Shown here: positions 1-7,631 of the stretch, piece after piece | Position numbering within the stretch: position 1 is the stretch's first letter | Layout: each line of letters starts with the position of its first letter | From: Lachnospiraceae bacterium | Lineage (GTDB): Bacteria > Bacillota > Clostridia > Lachnospirales > Lachnospiraceae | Direction of reading: 5' to 3' | DNA length: 41,776 nt | NCBI GenBank assembly: GCA_017436865.1 | Contig: JAFSCH010000067.1 | Coordinates: 1 to 41,776 of the forward strand | Notes under the pieces: generated by a model | What the model was told of the DNA's origin: nothing | The model's database searches: none | What the model saw: the letters and a program-made list of their open reading frames with translations, nothing else | Program-made: the position numbers and the translations under genes

Positions 1-96
1 AAAAGGAGCTTTATCTTGGTTCATGTCTTCGCCGTTATACATCCGCTCTTTATCGTTTACATCCGTTGCATTGTAAAAATATCCTTTTACTGCCAT
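1..96 (-). CDS. Phage baseplate/upper tail protein, N-terminal part only
   Basis: The gene enters from the left window edge, so only its first 32 residues are visible (MAVKGYFYNATDVNDKERMY...). I chose the ATG at 96 because it lies a normal distance from AAGGAG; an in-frame ATG at 102 sits too close to it. An opening with a DKERMYNGEDMN-like stretch is typical of baseplate upper proteins (BppU-like) that follow Gp37-like genes in Firmicute siphophages. That resemblance and the position after the Gp37-like gene are the only grounds for the name. Confidence 0.55.
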   Translation of the reverse strand, partial: MAVKGYFYNATDVNDKERMYNGEDMNQDKAPF

Positions 97-114
97 ATTC
101 ATTGTCTCCTTTTC

Positions 115-1155
115 TTATTCTTCCCACATCCTGGTTGGTAATGCATCACCAAAAGTGGGCACAACATACATTCCCCCATTCTCATATACCTCGCAAATTT
201 CTGTTATTCTTAAGTCTTGAGATATACCCCATTTTTTCTTCTTGACTGTAACAACATCCCCCAAGTCATAATCTTTTCCATATATAAAATTCACTTCCGC
301 TTCTGCTTCAGCTTCAAAGTTTTCAAACACTTTGTTTTCATTCAGATATTCATGCCCCCTGGTCGTAAGAGCTTCTAGATATTCTGCTTCGGTCAATTCA
401 TCTTTGTTTATATCCTTTGCATCCAAAAATGCTTCCCTAAGGTCAAAACCAGAACCGCCGCCCACTTCTACATAAATACGATCTGCACCTTCCCCTGTGC
501 CACCCACTATAACTTTTGTTATCATAGTTCCATCACTGTAATTATGTTTTACATTATTCAAATTTTCGTAACTTTCAGAAAATATTACCCTTGCATGTTC
601 CCTTTGTGCCTGGGTTCTATCAATCCCCTTGTAAGTTTCAAACATCATTGTTTTTTTCTTAAAATCCGGCACAATCCTAAAACCTATATTTGCATATTTC
701 GCAAGCTTTATTTGATATTCCAATACATTCTTATAAACTGCTTGGAATTGTATTCGTGTAGTATCACCAAACATTTCTCCTAACTGTAAAAGTGGTATTT
801 CTACCATTCGGTTGAGAATAAAATACATTGCTTCTTCTACAAAACCATTATAATTAAAAAGCGAACCCGTAAGCCTATCCCCAAGGTATATTGGTAAAAA
901 GAAACCTGTTCTTATCATTTCATTTTTCAACATACTTTCCTCTTCCGTTTGGTCTCCTCTTATCACAGCAGCTTCCTTTTTATCGCCTTTGGTAATTATG
1001 TTTCCTGGTTGTAAAAGCTTCAAATTTTCTTCTGTAACCGGGCAATGCAATTCAAACGTACCACACTCATAATATTTTCTATACCATTGCAATGACGTAT
1101 AATCTTCAATATGTCCCAATCGTCTTAGATTTCGGTCATATACGTGTATTTCCAT
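115..1155 (-). CDS. Siphovirus ReqiPepy6 Gp37-like tail protein
   Basis: This 346-residue protein starts MEIHVYDRNLRRLGHIEDYTS and continues with a stretch rich in aromatic residues (LQWYRKYYECGTFELHCP). That opening is characteristic of the ReqiPepy6 Gp37-like family, found as a baseplate or tail-tip component after Dit in many Firmicute siphophages. No peptidase or glycosidase motif is visible. It begins 2 nt after the Dit stop codon, behind a GGGGGTG ribosome binding site, so it is co-transcribed and probably translationally coupled to the tail operon. Family assignment is fairly secure; its exact role (hub or adhesin support) is inferred from position. Confidence 0.8.
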   Translation of the reverse strand: MEIHVYDRNLRRLGHIEDYTSLQWYRKYYECGTFELHCPVTEENLKLLQPGNIITKGDKKEAAVIRGDQTEEESMLKNEMIRTGFFLPIYLGDRLTGSLFNYNGFVEEAMYFILNRMVEIPLLQLGEMFGDTTRIQFQAVYKNVLEYQIKLAKYANIGFRIVPDFKKKTMMFETYKGIDRTQAQREHARVIFSESYENLNNVKHNYSDGTMITKVIVGGTGEGADRIYVEVGGGSGFDLREAFLDAKDINKDELTEAEYLEALTTRGHEYLNENKVFENFEAEAEAEVNFIYGKDYDLGDVVTVKKKKWGISQDLRITEICEVYENGGMYVVPTFGDALPTRMWEE

Positions 1156-1157
1156 TG

Positions 1158-2108
1158 TTACACCCCCAAATATGTTACTCGATAATAAATTGATACAGAA
1201 AGATAATCAATTCCCTCATCCGCTGTATAGGTGATGGTATTTGTTCCATCCTGCAATTGAATAAACTCTCCATCTTCATCCAAATACTCATTTATGACCG
1301 TTCCATATTTTTTAATAACGGAATCCCAGTCAATTACACCATAATTGTTTTTATTATCCTCAATTTCTGCCTGTGTCACTCCATCCAGTAAATACACATT
1401 TTTCTTTCCTGTGTTTGTGTTTATGATCACATACTGACCAACTGTCATCTCAAACTCATTGTCTGTATACCCCACCTTGGTAAATTCTCCAGTTTCAGCA
1501 TGATAAATAGCCGGATTTTTAACCTTTCCGTCTGCCTGGAACACAGCAATAATTCCAATGTTGTTGGCACTACTTTCGTTTTCTATTTCTTTTACCAATT
1601 CCGCTTTACGATAGCCAAACATAACACCCTCATCCAGGAAGCAAGCCGGGAAGCAAAAATTACTTACCCACGAAGCCATTACCACTTCAACATCCGATAA
1701 ATCTTTAAAATATGGATCCGTACAACGTAATGATATGGTGTAATCTCTTACCACTCCCGTTGTTGCTCCTGGTATTATGCTTTCAACCTCATAATCAATG
1801 GTTTTCGCTTCACCATCTTCAATATATTGCATTGTTCCAGTCCGTTTTATAGGGAAACAACGATATAAAAGATTTCTGTTTTCTTTGTAATTGCTATCCA
1901 TCTCTACGGTTAAAACAATATTTCTTTCTTGTGCCGTTGCTCCCTGGTATGTACTTCCGTCTGTTGTTGTATTCTCGGATGTTACAACATTGCTTTCAAT
2001 TCCATATATCCCCTCAATTTCTACTAAATGGAACGGTGTGAAACCGTTCCATGTAAACGTTATTGCTGCATTTTTTTCACTTGTACATATAACCTTAATG
2101 TCTGACAT
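1158..2108 (-). CDS. Distal tail protein (Dit), phage tail family
   Basis: A 316-residue protein directly downstream of the tape measure gene, where siphophages encode Dit, the ring that joins the tail tube to the baseplate. The N-terminal half (about residues 1-135) reads like the Sipho_tail fold: WNGFTPFHLVEIEG, then the segment around TYQGATAQERNIVLTVEMDS, ending in the common RCTDPYF motif. Residues 140-316 form a second domain with no clear motif, possibly a carbohydrate-binding or galectin-like extension as in evolved Dits. The start is 3 nt beyond the tape measure stop, consistent with one tail operon. Confidence 0.85.
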   Translation of the reverse strand: MSDIKVICTSEKNAAITFTWNGFTPFHLVEIEGIYGIESNVVTSENTTTDGSTYQGATAQERNIVLTVEMDSNYKENRNLLYRCFPIKRTGTMQYIEDGEAKTIDYEVESIIPGATTGVVRDYTISLRCTDPYFKDLSDVEVVMASWVSNFCFPACFLDEGVMFGYRKAELVKEIENESSANNIGIIAVFQADGKVKNPAIYHAETGEFTKVGYTDNEFEMTVGQYVIINTNTGKKNVYLLDGVTQAEIEDNKNNYGVIDWDSVIKKYGTVINEYLDEDGEFIQLQDGTNTITYTADEGIDYLSVSIYYRVTYLGV

Positions 2109-2111
2109 ACT

Positions 2112-4949
2112 TTATCTCCTACGCATTGCTAAAATCATGCTTCTTGTTTGTAATCTTGTCTGTCTGGCTACTTCAAAAGCACTCAACGCCTTTGGGCTTA
2201 TAACATTAATCGTTTGGTTATAGTTACCACCACTATTCCCCACATTTTCCAAAGCTTGGTTTCTTGCACTTCCAGTAAGCGGTGTGACAACTGCTTTTCC
2301 ATTTACCATGGAAAGCAATTCCGGCCCTGCTTCTGCAACCATTGCCGTTCCCTCACGAAGCACTCCGCCTTTTGCCAGTCTTGGCAATTCAAGCATTCCA
2401 ATCGGACTAAGGGACACGCCTGGTATTTCGTTTATAATGTCAATTACTCCATTAATCATTCCTATGAAATTGTTAACAATACCCTCTATTGTTGACAGTA
2501 CGCTGTTAATTGCATTTTTAAATGCATCTCCTACGGCTGTACCGATTTGTACACCGATGTTAACAAAGCAACCTTTAATTTTCTCCCATAATCCCGAAAA
2601 GAAAGAAACCACATTCGCAAATGCATTTCTTATATTAGCCCATGCATTTTGAAATTGAGTCCCAAACCAGGTTCCCACGTTTGCAAATGCCATTTTTATT
2701 TCTGTCCATCTTTCAACAAACCACGGTCCTATCCCTTGGAATATTTCAACAATTTTGTTCCACATATCTATGAAAATCTGTTTTATATCCACGCCGAATC
2801 CTGCAAAAAAACCAACAATATAATTAATTGCTGCCATAATAATATTTTGAGCGAAACTAATAGCATTTTGCAGCGCAGCTTCAAGGTACATGAAAAATCC
2901 GTCAAAATCTCCATGCATAAGAGCCGTGAATGCGCTTATGATATTTGTTACAAAATTAATTACATTCTGAACTGCTGCCATAATAGGAGCTGCTGCTGAT
3001 ATAATTCCGTTTACCATAGCCCCTATATATGTAACTAAAAACTCAAATACTGGTTGTAATGCCACTAGAAGATTATTAAACGCGGTTTTTATCTGCTCAA
3101 TAATTGGTTGCATTTGCAGCCACATATCTGAAAAAGCTGCCTTTACCTTTTCCCACACTGCAATTACTTTGGTTCTGAACTCTTCATTTGTGGCGAATAA
3201 CGTTATTAATGCCGCTACCAGTGCCGCTACAATAGTTATAACAATTCCAATCGGATTTGATTTCATTGCTGTATTTAGCAGTTTTTGCGCTATCGTTACG
3301 CCATCTGTTGTTGTTTTCCATACTTGAAACGCTGCAATCAATCCTTGTATCATGGTTACTACATTCCATGCCAACATCCCGGCTGCGATTCCTGCAATAA
3401 TAGCAATTATTGTTGCACCATTCTTTGATACAAATGCAATAAAATCTTTTACTTTTTCGATTACTGATAGCACAATCGTTTTTATCTGGGGGATTTTGCT
3501 TTTTACTTCTCCAATCACTTCACTAATGACTGGTTGCAATTCCTCTCCTATCGGCTTTACTAAATCCGTTTTAAGACTTCTCCCCAGTTCTGTTATTTGA
3601 TTCCCAATATCATTGTATTTATTATCATTAATTTTCTTCAATGCATCATTTGTGCTTGATATTTCACCCTGGGTATTGATAAGGGCTCGCACTGCATCTT
3701 CGCCCAAATCTTCCCATTTAGTGCCATACAATGTAACACCTAAAATGTTCCTTTGCACGTCATCTTCACATGCAAAAAGGGCATTATTTACAATTGTAAA
3801 TGCTTCTCTTGCACCTTCGCCGCCCTCTGCAAACTTCTTTTTCAATTCATCTGCATCAAGACTCAACGCCTTAAATGTATCATCTGCTGTGCCGTCCTTT
3901 ACCCTTATGCCGAACTCTTTCACTGCATCATTAAGGTAATCAAGTTGGAACGTTCCACTTTTTACACCGTTTGCCATCATATTGAAAGCTTCTTCGGCGG
4001 TAATGCCTAAATCTGCGTAATATGTAGCATATTCTGCCAACTGGTCTGCAAGATCACCATTTTGGTTCAATCCTTTTTGCGCTCCTTGAGCCAAAAGGTT
4101 ATAAGCTTCCTCGGCGGTAATACCAAATTGTTTCATCATGGCATTAACACCACGAATCCCCTCATTTACATCCAAATCAAAGGTATCACGCATTAAAATA
4201 GCTGTTTCTGTGGTTTTTTGTAGCTCTTCATCTGCAAATCCTGTTTGTTGTTTCACATTCGACATTGCAAGTGCAATATCGTTGATATCCTCACCAAAAT
4301 TATTTTTATATATGTTCAAAAGAGTTTTTTCTAACCCTTCAACCTCGGTATCTGCTGCCCCCGTCTGCGTAATTACAGTGTTAAGTGCTTTGTCGCACTC
4401 TGATTCAAAATTAGTAACATATGTGGCGGCTGCCACAAATCCGGCTCCCATCGCTGCAGTAGTTGCCTTTGCCTTTTCACCTAGTCCATCCAGTTTTTCA
4501 CTAAAGGTAGTGGCTTTGTCCTTGGCGTTTTCCAATTCTTCCCCGGACAATTTGGCTTTCTTTCCCAATTCCTCAATGGCTGTATCTGTTTGAAATGCCG
4601 CTTTCTCTAAACCGTCTAGCTCAAGTCTTGTTTTCTCAATTTCACGCTTTAAAGCCCTATATTGTTCTTCTGATACTTCTCCTTTTTGAAATTGTTCCTG
4701 CACCTGGCTTTCTGCTTTTTTCAGAATATCCAATTTTTCCTTGGTAGACGAAATGGCATCGCTCAAAAGCGTTTGTTTTTGTGCTAAAGCTTCTGTATTT
4801 GTAGGATCCATTTTCAAAAGCTTATTTACTTCCCTAAGTTCAACTTGGGTATTTCTAACTTTTTGGTTTACCCCACCTAATGCCTTATCAAGTTTTGTGG
4901 TATCTCCACCAATTTCAATGGTTATACCTTTTATTGTATTTCCGGCCAT
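2112..4949 (-). CDS. Phage tail tape measure protein
   Basis: The 945-residue product sets tail length and later takes part in DNA ejection. Residues 1-160 are charged heptad-rich coiled coil (KLDKALGGVNQKVRNTQ onward). A middle part reads like a TP901-type tape measure core (GFADEELQKTTETAILMRDT; two repeats of ITAEEAYNLLAQG / ITAEEAFNMMANG). Hydrophobic helices fill about residues 500-760, including W..I...F..VGTWF repeats. The C-terminus is a glycine-rich PELLSMVNGKAVVTPLTGS segment. It follows the tail chaperone genes, the normal order. By the usual length rule the tail would be around 140 nm, which is an estimate only. Confidence 0.95.
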   Translation of the reverse strand: MAGNTIKGITIEIGGDTTKLDKALGGVNQKVRNTQVELREVNKLLKMDPTNTEALAQKQTLLSDAISSTKEKLDILKKAESQVQEQFQKGEVSEEQYRALKREIEKTRLELDGLEKAAFQTDTAIEELGKKAKLSGEELENAKDKATTFSEKLDGLGEKAKATTAAMGAGFVAAATYVTNFESECDKALNTVITQTGAADTEVEGLEKTLLNIYKNNFGEDINDIALAMSNVKQQTGFADEELQKTTETAILMRDTFDLDVNEGIRGVNAMMKQFGITAEEAYNLLAQGAQKGLNQNGDLADQLAEYATYYADLGITAEEAFNMMANGVKSGTFQLDYLNDAVKEFGIRVKDGTADDTFKALSLDADELKKKFAEGGEGAREAFTIVNNALFACEDDVQRNILGVTLYGTKWEDLGEDAVRALINTQGEISSTNDALKKINDNKYNDIGNQITELGRSLKTDLVKPIGEELQPVISEVIGEVKSKIPQIKTIVLSVIEKVKDFIAFVSKNGATIIAIIAGIAAGMLAWNVVTMIQGLIAAFQVWKTTTDGVTIAQKLLNTAMKSNPIGIVITIVAALVAALITLFATNEEFRTKVIAVWEKVKAAFSDMWLQMQPIIEQIKTAFNNLLVALQPVFEFLVTYIGAMVNGIISAAAPIMAAVQNVINFVTNIISAFTALMHGDFDGFFMYLEAALQNAISFAQNIIMAAINYIVGFFAGFGVDIKQIFIDMWNKIVEIFQGIGPWFVERWTEIKMAFANVGTWFGTQFQNAWANIRNAFANVVSFFSGLWEKIKGCFVNIGVQIGTAVGDAFKNAINSVLSTIEGIVNNFIGMINGVIDIINEIPGVSLSPIGMLELPRLAKGGVLREGTAMVAEAGPELLSMVNGKAVVTPLTGSARNQALENVGNSGGNYNQTINVISPKALSAFEVARQTRLQTRSMILAMRRR

Positions 4950-4952
4950 TCA

Positions 4953-5225
4953 TTAGCCCCCTTTCTTTTTAAATTTCTTTCGCAATCCTTCGCGGTCTGG
5001 CTTAGTTTGCTCCATTCTCCAACAATTTTTCAAATATTCTCGCCCTTCTTCTGATTGAGAGTTTTCAAAAATCATTGCTTCTCGCATAAAGAAAAGGTAT
5101 ATATCTATTTCCATTTCCTGGACTTCGTAAATATCTATGTGGCAATAATCCATTACTAACTTTTCCGGGCGTGTAAGAAGCGAATATGGTATTTCATCCC
5201 CTTTATCCCTCGGATAAAAGGGCAT
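4953..5225 (-). CDS. Tail assembly chaperone, T part (expressed as G-T fusion by -1 frameshift)
   Basis: This 90-residue reading frame (MPFYPRDKGDEIPYSLL...) lies between the tail chaperone G gene and the tape measure, like lambda gpT. Its own ATG at 5225 has no Shine-Dalgarno sequence in the preceding 25 nt. A -1 slip at the CCCAAAC heptamer just before the G stop codon reads straight into this frame and gives a fusion of about 210 residues. The C-terminal LRKKFKKKGG tail is strongly basic. I infer that its main product is the G-T fusion, which recruits tail tube subunits to the tape measure. Confidence 0.85.
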   Translation of the reverse strand: MPFYPRDKGDEIPYSLLTRPEKLVMDYCHIDIYEVQEMEIDIYLFFMREAMIFENSQSEEGREYLKNCWRMEQTKPDREGLRKKFKKKGG

Positions 5226-5237
5226 GATTAGTTTGGG
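5199..5237 (-). promoter_or_regulatory. Programmed -1 ribosomal frameshift signal
   Basis: The last sense codons of the chaperone G frame are AAC CCA AAC before TAA, forming the in-frame heptamer C CCA AAC (5237-5231), which fits X XXY YYZ. An 8-nt spacer follows, then a hairpin: CCCTTT-T-ATCC (5222-5212) pairs with GGATAAAGGG (5208-5199), 10 bp with one bulged U and a 3-nt loop. Reading in the -1 frame enters the T frame in phase. Heptamer, spacer and stimulator all match the canonical arrangement. Confidence 0.85.
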
Positions 5238-5584
5238 TTTGTTTTCAACTCATTCACAAATTCCATATAAGCTTCAAGAATTGCCGTACATTCTTCAATG
5301 TCATAATCCTTTATATCCTCTATTGTTACTGGTGTTTTGCTCATATTGTTGTTTAATACCGCAGCCATTAATTCATAAACGCTGTTTGTATCTTCCACGG
5401 TTGCATTATCTTCATCCACGTTTTCCAACGCCTGGATTGCTTCAAATACCTTTTTCTGTGGCATGCGAACAATAAGCTTTTTACCTTTCTCAATCACTTT
5501 ATCATTTTCATCTTTCTTATCTTTCATTGTGAAAGTCCAAAACGTTCTTTTAATCTTGTTACAATCAAAATTCTTTACTGACAT
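5228..5584 (-). CDS. Tail assembly chaperone, G part
   Basis: A 118-residue acidic protein (MSVKNFDCNKIKRTFWTFTM...) located between the tail tube gene and the tape measure, the standard location of the lambda gpG-type chaperone that coats the tape measure before tube polymerisation. Sequence similarity across phages is weak for this family, so the call rests on position, size and the frameshift signal at its 3' end. The C-terminal half (VLNNNMSKTPVTIEDIKDYDIEE) is helical and acidic. Its stop codon lies inside the frameshift cassette, which supports the identification. Confidence 0.85.
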   Translation of the reverse strand: MSVKNFDCNKIKRTFWTFTMKDKKDENDKVIEKGKKLIVRMPQKKVFEAIQALENVDEDNATVEDTNSVYELMAAVLNNNMSKTPVTIEDIKDYDIEECTAILEAYMEFVNELKTNPN

Positions 5585-5611
5585 AGTATATTTCTCCCTC
5601 TTTATATAATA

Positions 5612-5638
5612 AACGGCCTGGGTGCTTCCCTGGCCGTT
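5612..5638 (-). terminator. Strong hairpin between tail tube and chaperone genes (partial terminator)
   Basis: AACGGCC (5612-5618) pairs perfectly with GGCCGTT (5632-5638), and GGG/CCC extends the stem below a TGCTT loop. On the minus strand it is followed by TTATTATATAA, a poor U-tract, so a partial terminator or mRNA-stabilising end is more likely than a full stop. This placement would keep chaperone expression below that of the abundant tail tube protein. Confidence 0.6.
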
Positions 5639-5647
5639 CTGACAATT

Positions 5648-6262
5648 TTATGCTTCTTCCGTTGTGTCACTGCCTGTTGTGCCATCTTCCGTCGTATCAC
5701 TGTCTGTTGTGCTGCTTGCTTCCATATCTTCTTCATAAAGGATAAGAGTTCCCTCTTTGTCCATTGGCTGTGCCTTAAATTCCGCATCAATTACTGTTTC
5801 GCTATCTTTTGCAAAAGCAATTGTAAATCCTGCCTGATTACTACCTACAATAGTAACTCTCACATCACCATCAACATTATCTTTGTGTACAAAATGCAGC
5901 ACATATTTCTTTCCTGTTGCATTAGCAATTCCACCAATCTTAACAATACGTTTATTCTTTGTTTTATCTTCCGATACTCTCGCCGTCTGACACAATTTTT
6001 CAAGTGTGGAACCACACCAGGTCATAATGCCGGATTTCAATGTTGCTTCCTCTTCGGTAATGATTACCTTAGATGCTCTGCCCATATCGTCTTTAGCTTC
6101 ATAGAAAGATGGCGTATATACAATCGTCGCACCACCTTTGATGTGTCCTAGTCTGTTTTCCTCTTTTTCCAATTCTTCATTTTTGGGTAACTCTTTATCT
6201 GTTCCCTCAAACTCGGTACAATACAAATCGCCGCTACCTAAAACAATACTTTCTTTGTTCAT
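5648..6262 (-). CDS. Major tail tube protein
   Basis: A 204-residue protein in the tail tube position before the chaperone pair. It has a mixed beta-rich core (IKGGATIVYTPSFYEAKD, GGIANATGKKYVLHFVHKD, VRVTIVGSNQAGFTIAF) typical of gpV/major tail protein folds of Firmicute siphophages. The last 25 residues are a low-complexity T/S/D/E tail built from two copies of a TTDSDTTED-type unit, encoded by a 27-nt direct repeat. Such a tail may be surface exposed and is free to vary. A strong hairpin follows the gene. Confidence 0.88.
   Translation of the reverse strand: MNKESIVLGSGDLYCTEFEGTDKELPKNEELEKEENRLGHIKGGATIVYTPSFYEAKDDMGRASKVIITEEEATLKSGIMTWCGSTLEKLCQTARVSEDKTKNKRIVKIGGIANATGKKYVLHFVHKDNVDGDVRVTIVGSNQAGFTIAFAKDSETVIDAEFKAQPMDKEGTLILYEEDMEASSTTDSDTTEDGTTGSDTTEEA
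5656..5712 (-). repeat. Tandem 27-nt repeat coding the tail tube C-terminal tail
   Basis: The units at 5656-5682 and 5686-5712 differ at three positions and are spaced by a 30-nt period, so the frame is kept. They encode the acidic TTDSDTTEDGTTGSDTTEEA tail. The arrangement permits length change by slippage without harming the tube domain. Confidence 0.8.
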
Positions 6263-6642
6263 GCTTTGGTTGCTCCTTTCATTTTTTTGAGTAAACCTTT
6301 AATCTCATAGGCTGTCTGATAACATTCTTCGTCTGGAATTGGTGCTAAGAAATTATCGTATTCCACATCTGGCAACACCTCATTTTCAAAAGCTCTCACC
6401 AATCTCTTACGCTCTTCATCATCCGCCTGTGTGTATAGTTCAAAATCAAAATCTTGAGCTTTCAGATTATTCAATCCGTCTGCCCCTCTTCCAGTTTCAT
6501 GAGGTAATAAATAAATTCCGTATGGAAGTGGTGGCACTGGGTCATCAACGGTTCCTTCAAACTGATTTTCTGTTATTGGCAACCCGTATTTTTTCCCAAA
6601 TGCCTTAACTCTTTCCACCAGTATTTCAACTGTCACATTCAC
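6259..6642 (-). CDS. Tail completion/terminator protein
   Basis: A 127-residue protein (MNVTVEILVERVKAFGKKYG...) immediately upstream of the tail tube gene and overlapping its start by 4 nt (ATGA). The position after the HK97-gp10-like gene is that of the tail terminator (lambda gpU-type) that caps the tube and joins it to the head. It contains IYLLPHETGRGADGLNN and FDFELYTQADDEE stretches typical of small neck proteins in Clostridia phages. Family membership is inferred from position and size more than from a clear motif. Confidence 0.7.
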   Translation of the reverse strand: MNVTVEILVERVKAFGKKYGLPITENQFEGTVDDPVPPLPYGIYLLPHETGRGADGLNNLKAQDFDFELYTQADDEERKRLVRAFENEVLPDVEYDNFLAPIPDEECYQTAYEIKGLLKKMKGATKA

Positions 6643-6643
6643 G

Positions 6644-7051
6644 TTATCCCCTCACTTTCTGTATAATCTTTGCAACTGCTAAATCTCCCAATGTTTCATT
6701 AACTGGTGCAATGTGTTCAAACGCCTTTACATCTCCAATTTTTCTGCCGCCCCGGCGTAACTGGTGCCCCTTTTCCAGTAAATGGGTCAATTGATAATTC
6801 TTTTTGTTATAAACAGAATAAGTAGTAAGCCCGGTAACCATAGAAGTTCTAGTGTTTCGCTGCCCATGTGTCCAATCCTTTGTATATTTTCCCGTTCTTT
6901 CCCGGTATGGTCCACCTTGCCTTAGTGTTTTAGCGGCTGCGGCTGCGGTTTCTTCTATTCCCTCATTCACCGCACGTTTTAATTCTCCATTACTCCAATC
7001 TTCTAATTGGGTTTTTATAGCTTCATCCAGGTTATCAATGGATGTTCTCAA
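6644..7051 (-). CDS. HK97 gp10-family neck protein
   Basis: A 135-residue basic protein. It carries the family signatures GGPYRERTGKYTKDW near the middle, LTHLLEKGHQLRRGG, and HIAPVNE near the C-terminus. HK97 gp10-like proteins act at head-tail joining, near the tail terminator. The gene overlaps the preceding head-closure gene by 4 nt, and its stop is followed within 1 nt by the next gene, so it belongs to a tight structural operon. Identification is confident from the LLEKGH motif. Confidence 0.88.
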   Translation of the reverse strand: MRTSIDNLDEAIKTQLEDWSNGELKRAVNEGIEETAAAAAKTLRQGGPYRERTGKYTKDWTHGQRNTRTSMVTGLTTYSVYNKKNYQLTHLLEKGHQLRRGGRKIGDVKAFEHIAPVNETLGDLAVAKIIQKVRG

Positions 7052-7335
7052 CCTTTGCCCACCCTTTCCCCTGCATAAAGTTCAATTTTTCCGTTGTTCT
7101 TTGGTCCATAAGTACGATAGATGGCGTATTTTTTACCATCCACAACAATTTCCGTTTGGTTCTCATATTCAAATCCCCACACCTCAACCATCAAGGAAGC
7201 TTTGTGATTTTTCTGTCCTGCTGCCGCAAATTCATCACGTCCAACTGGCTGAATTTCTCCAAACACTTTCTTTTCCAGGTTTTCCGTTTGGTTCTTTTTA
7301 ATCAACAGAGTTACTAATGCTTCTATGGTAGCCAC
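7048..7335 (-). CDS. Head closure / head-tail adaptor protein
   Basis: A 95-residue protein with VGRDEFAAAGQKNHKASLMVEVWGFEYENQTEIVVDGKKYAIYRTYG, the compact beta-barrel pattern of SPP1 gp16-type head closure proteins. It sits between the gp6-like connector and the gp10-like neck protein, as expected. It overlaps the connector gene by 38 nt, a long overlap for a cassette in which 1-4 nt is the rule, so its true start may lie further in. No alternative with a better ribosome binding site was obvious. Confidence 0.78.
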   Translation of the reverse strand: MATIEALVTLLIKKNQTENLEKKVFGEIQPVGRDEFAAAGQKNHKASLMVEVWGFEYENQTEIVVDGKKYAIYRTYGPKNNGKIELYAGERVGKG

Positions 7336-7609
7336 CGCCTTTAATTTTTGTGCATATCATGTCATAAGATGCCATTAACTCTGCGTGATTTTCTGGGTTT
7401 CCAAAATTTGCTTTAGCATAAAGCAATGCCGCTTCGATAATTAATGGATCTTTTATATTTTTACTATCTAGATATGACGAATGCACACCTATTCTTTTTA
7501 AATCTGCAAGGGCAACTTCTACAAGCTGCCCTACATCCTGATCTAAATCATCTGTTGATGTTTTTCTAATTCTTAACTTGGCTTTGGCAATCAACTCTTC
7601 CTTGGTCAT
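7298..7609 (-). CDS. Gp6-like head-tail connector (DNA packaging) protein
   Basis: A 103-residue mostly helical protein (LIAKAKLRIRKTSTDDLDQDVGQLV...) right after the major capsid gene. The pattern of an N-terminal helix, then LVEVALADLKRIGV and IIEAALLYAKANFG, then a helical C-terminus is that of the gp6/gp15 connector family, whose ring docks under the portal. The GTCS-like C-terminus is poorly conserved and overlaps the next gene. Function is assigned from family pattern and gene order. Confidence 0.83.
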   Translation of the reverse strand: MTKEELIAKAKLRIRKTSTDDLDQDVGQLVEVALADLKRIGVHSSYLDSKNIKDPLIIEAALLYAKANFGNPENHAELMASYDMICTKIKGGGYHRSISNSVD

Positions 7610-7631
7610 GCTCTTCCGCCTTTCCTGCTAC

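Noticed and set aside
5602-5790. 62-residue minus-strand frame overlapping the end of the tail tube gene
   Set aside because: It is a shadow frame created by the 27-nt repeat in the tail tube gene; no ribosome binding site, and its composition follows the repeat.
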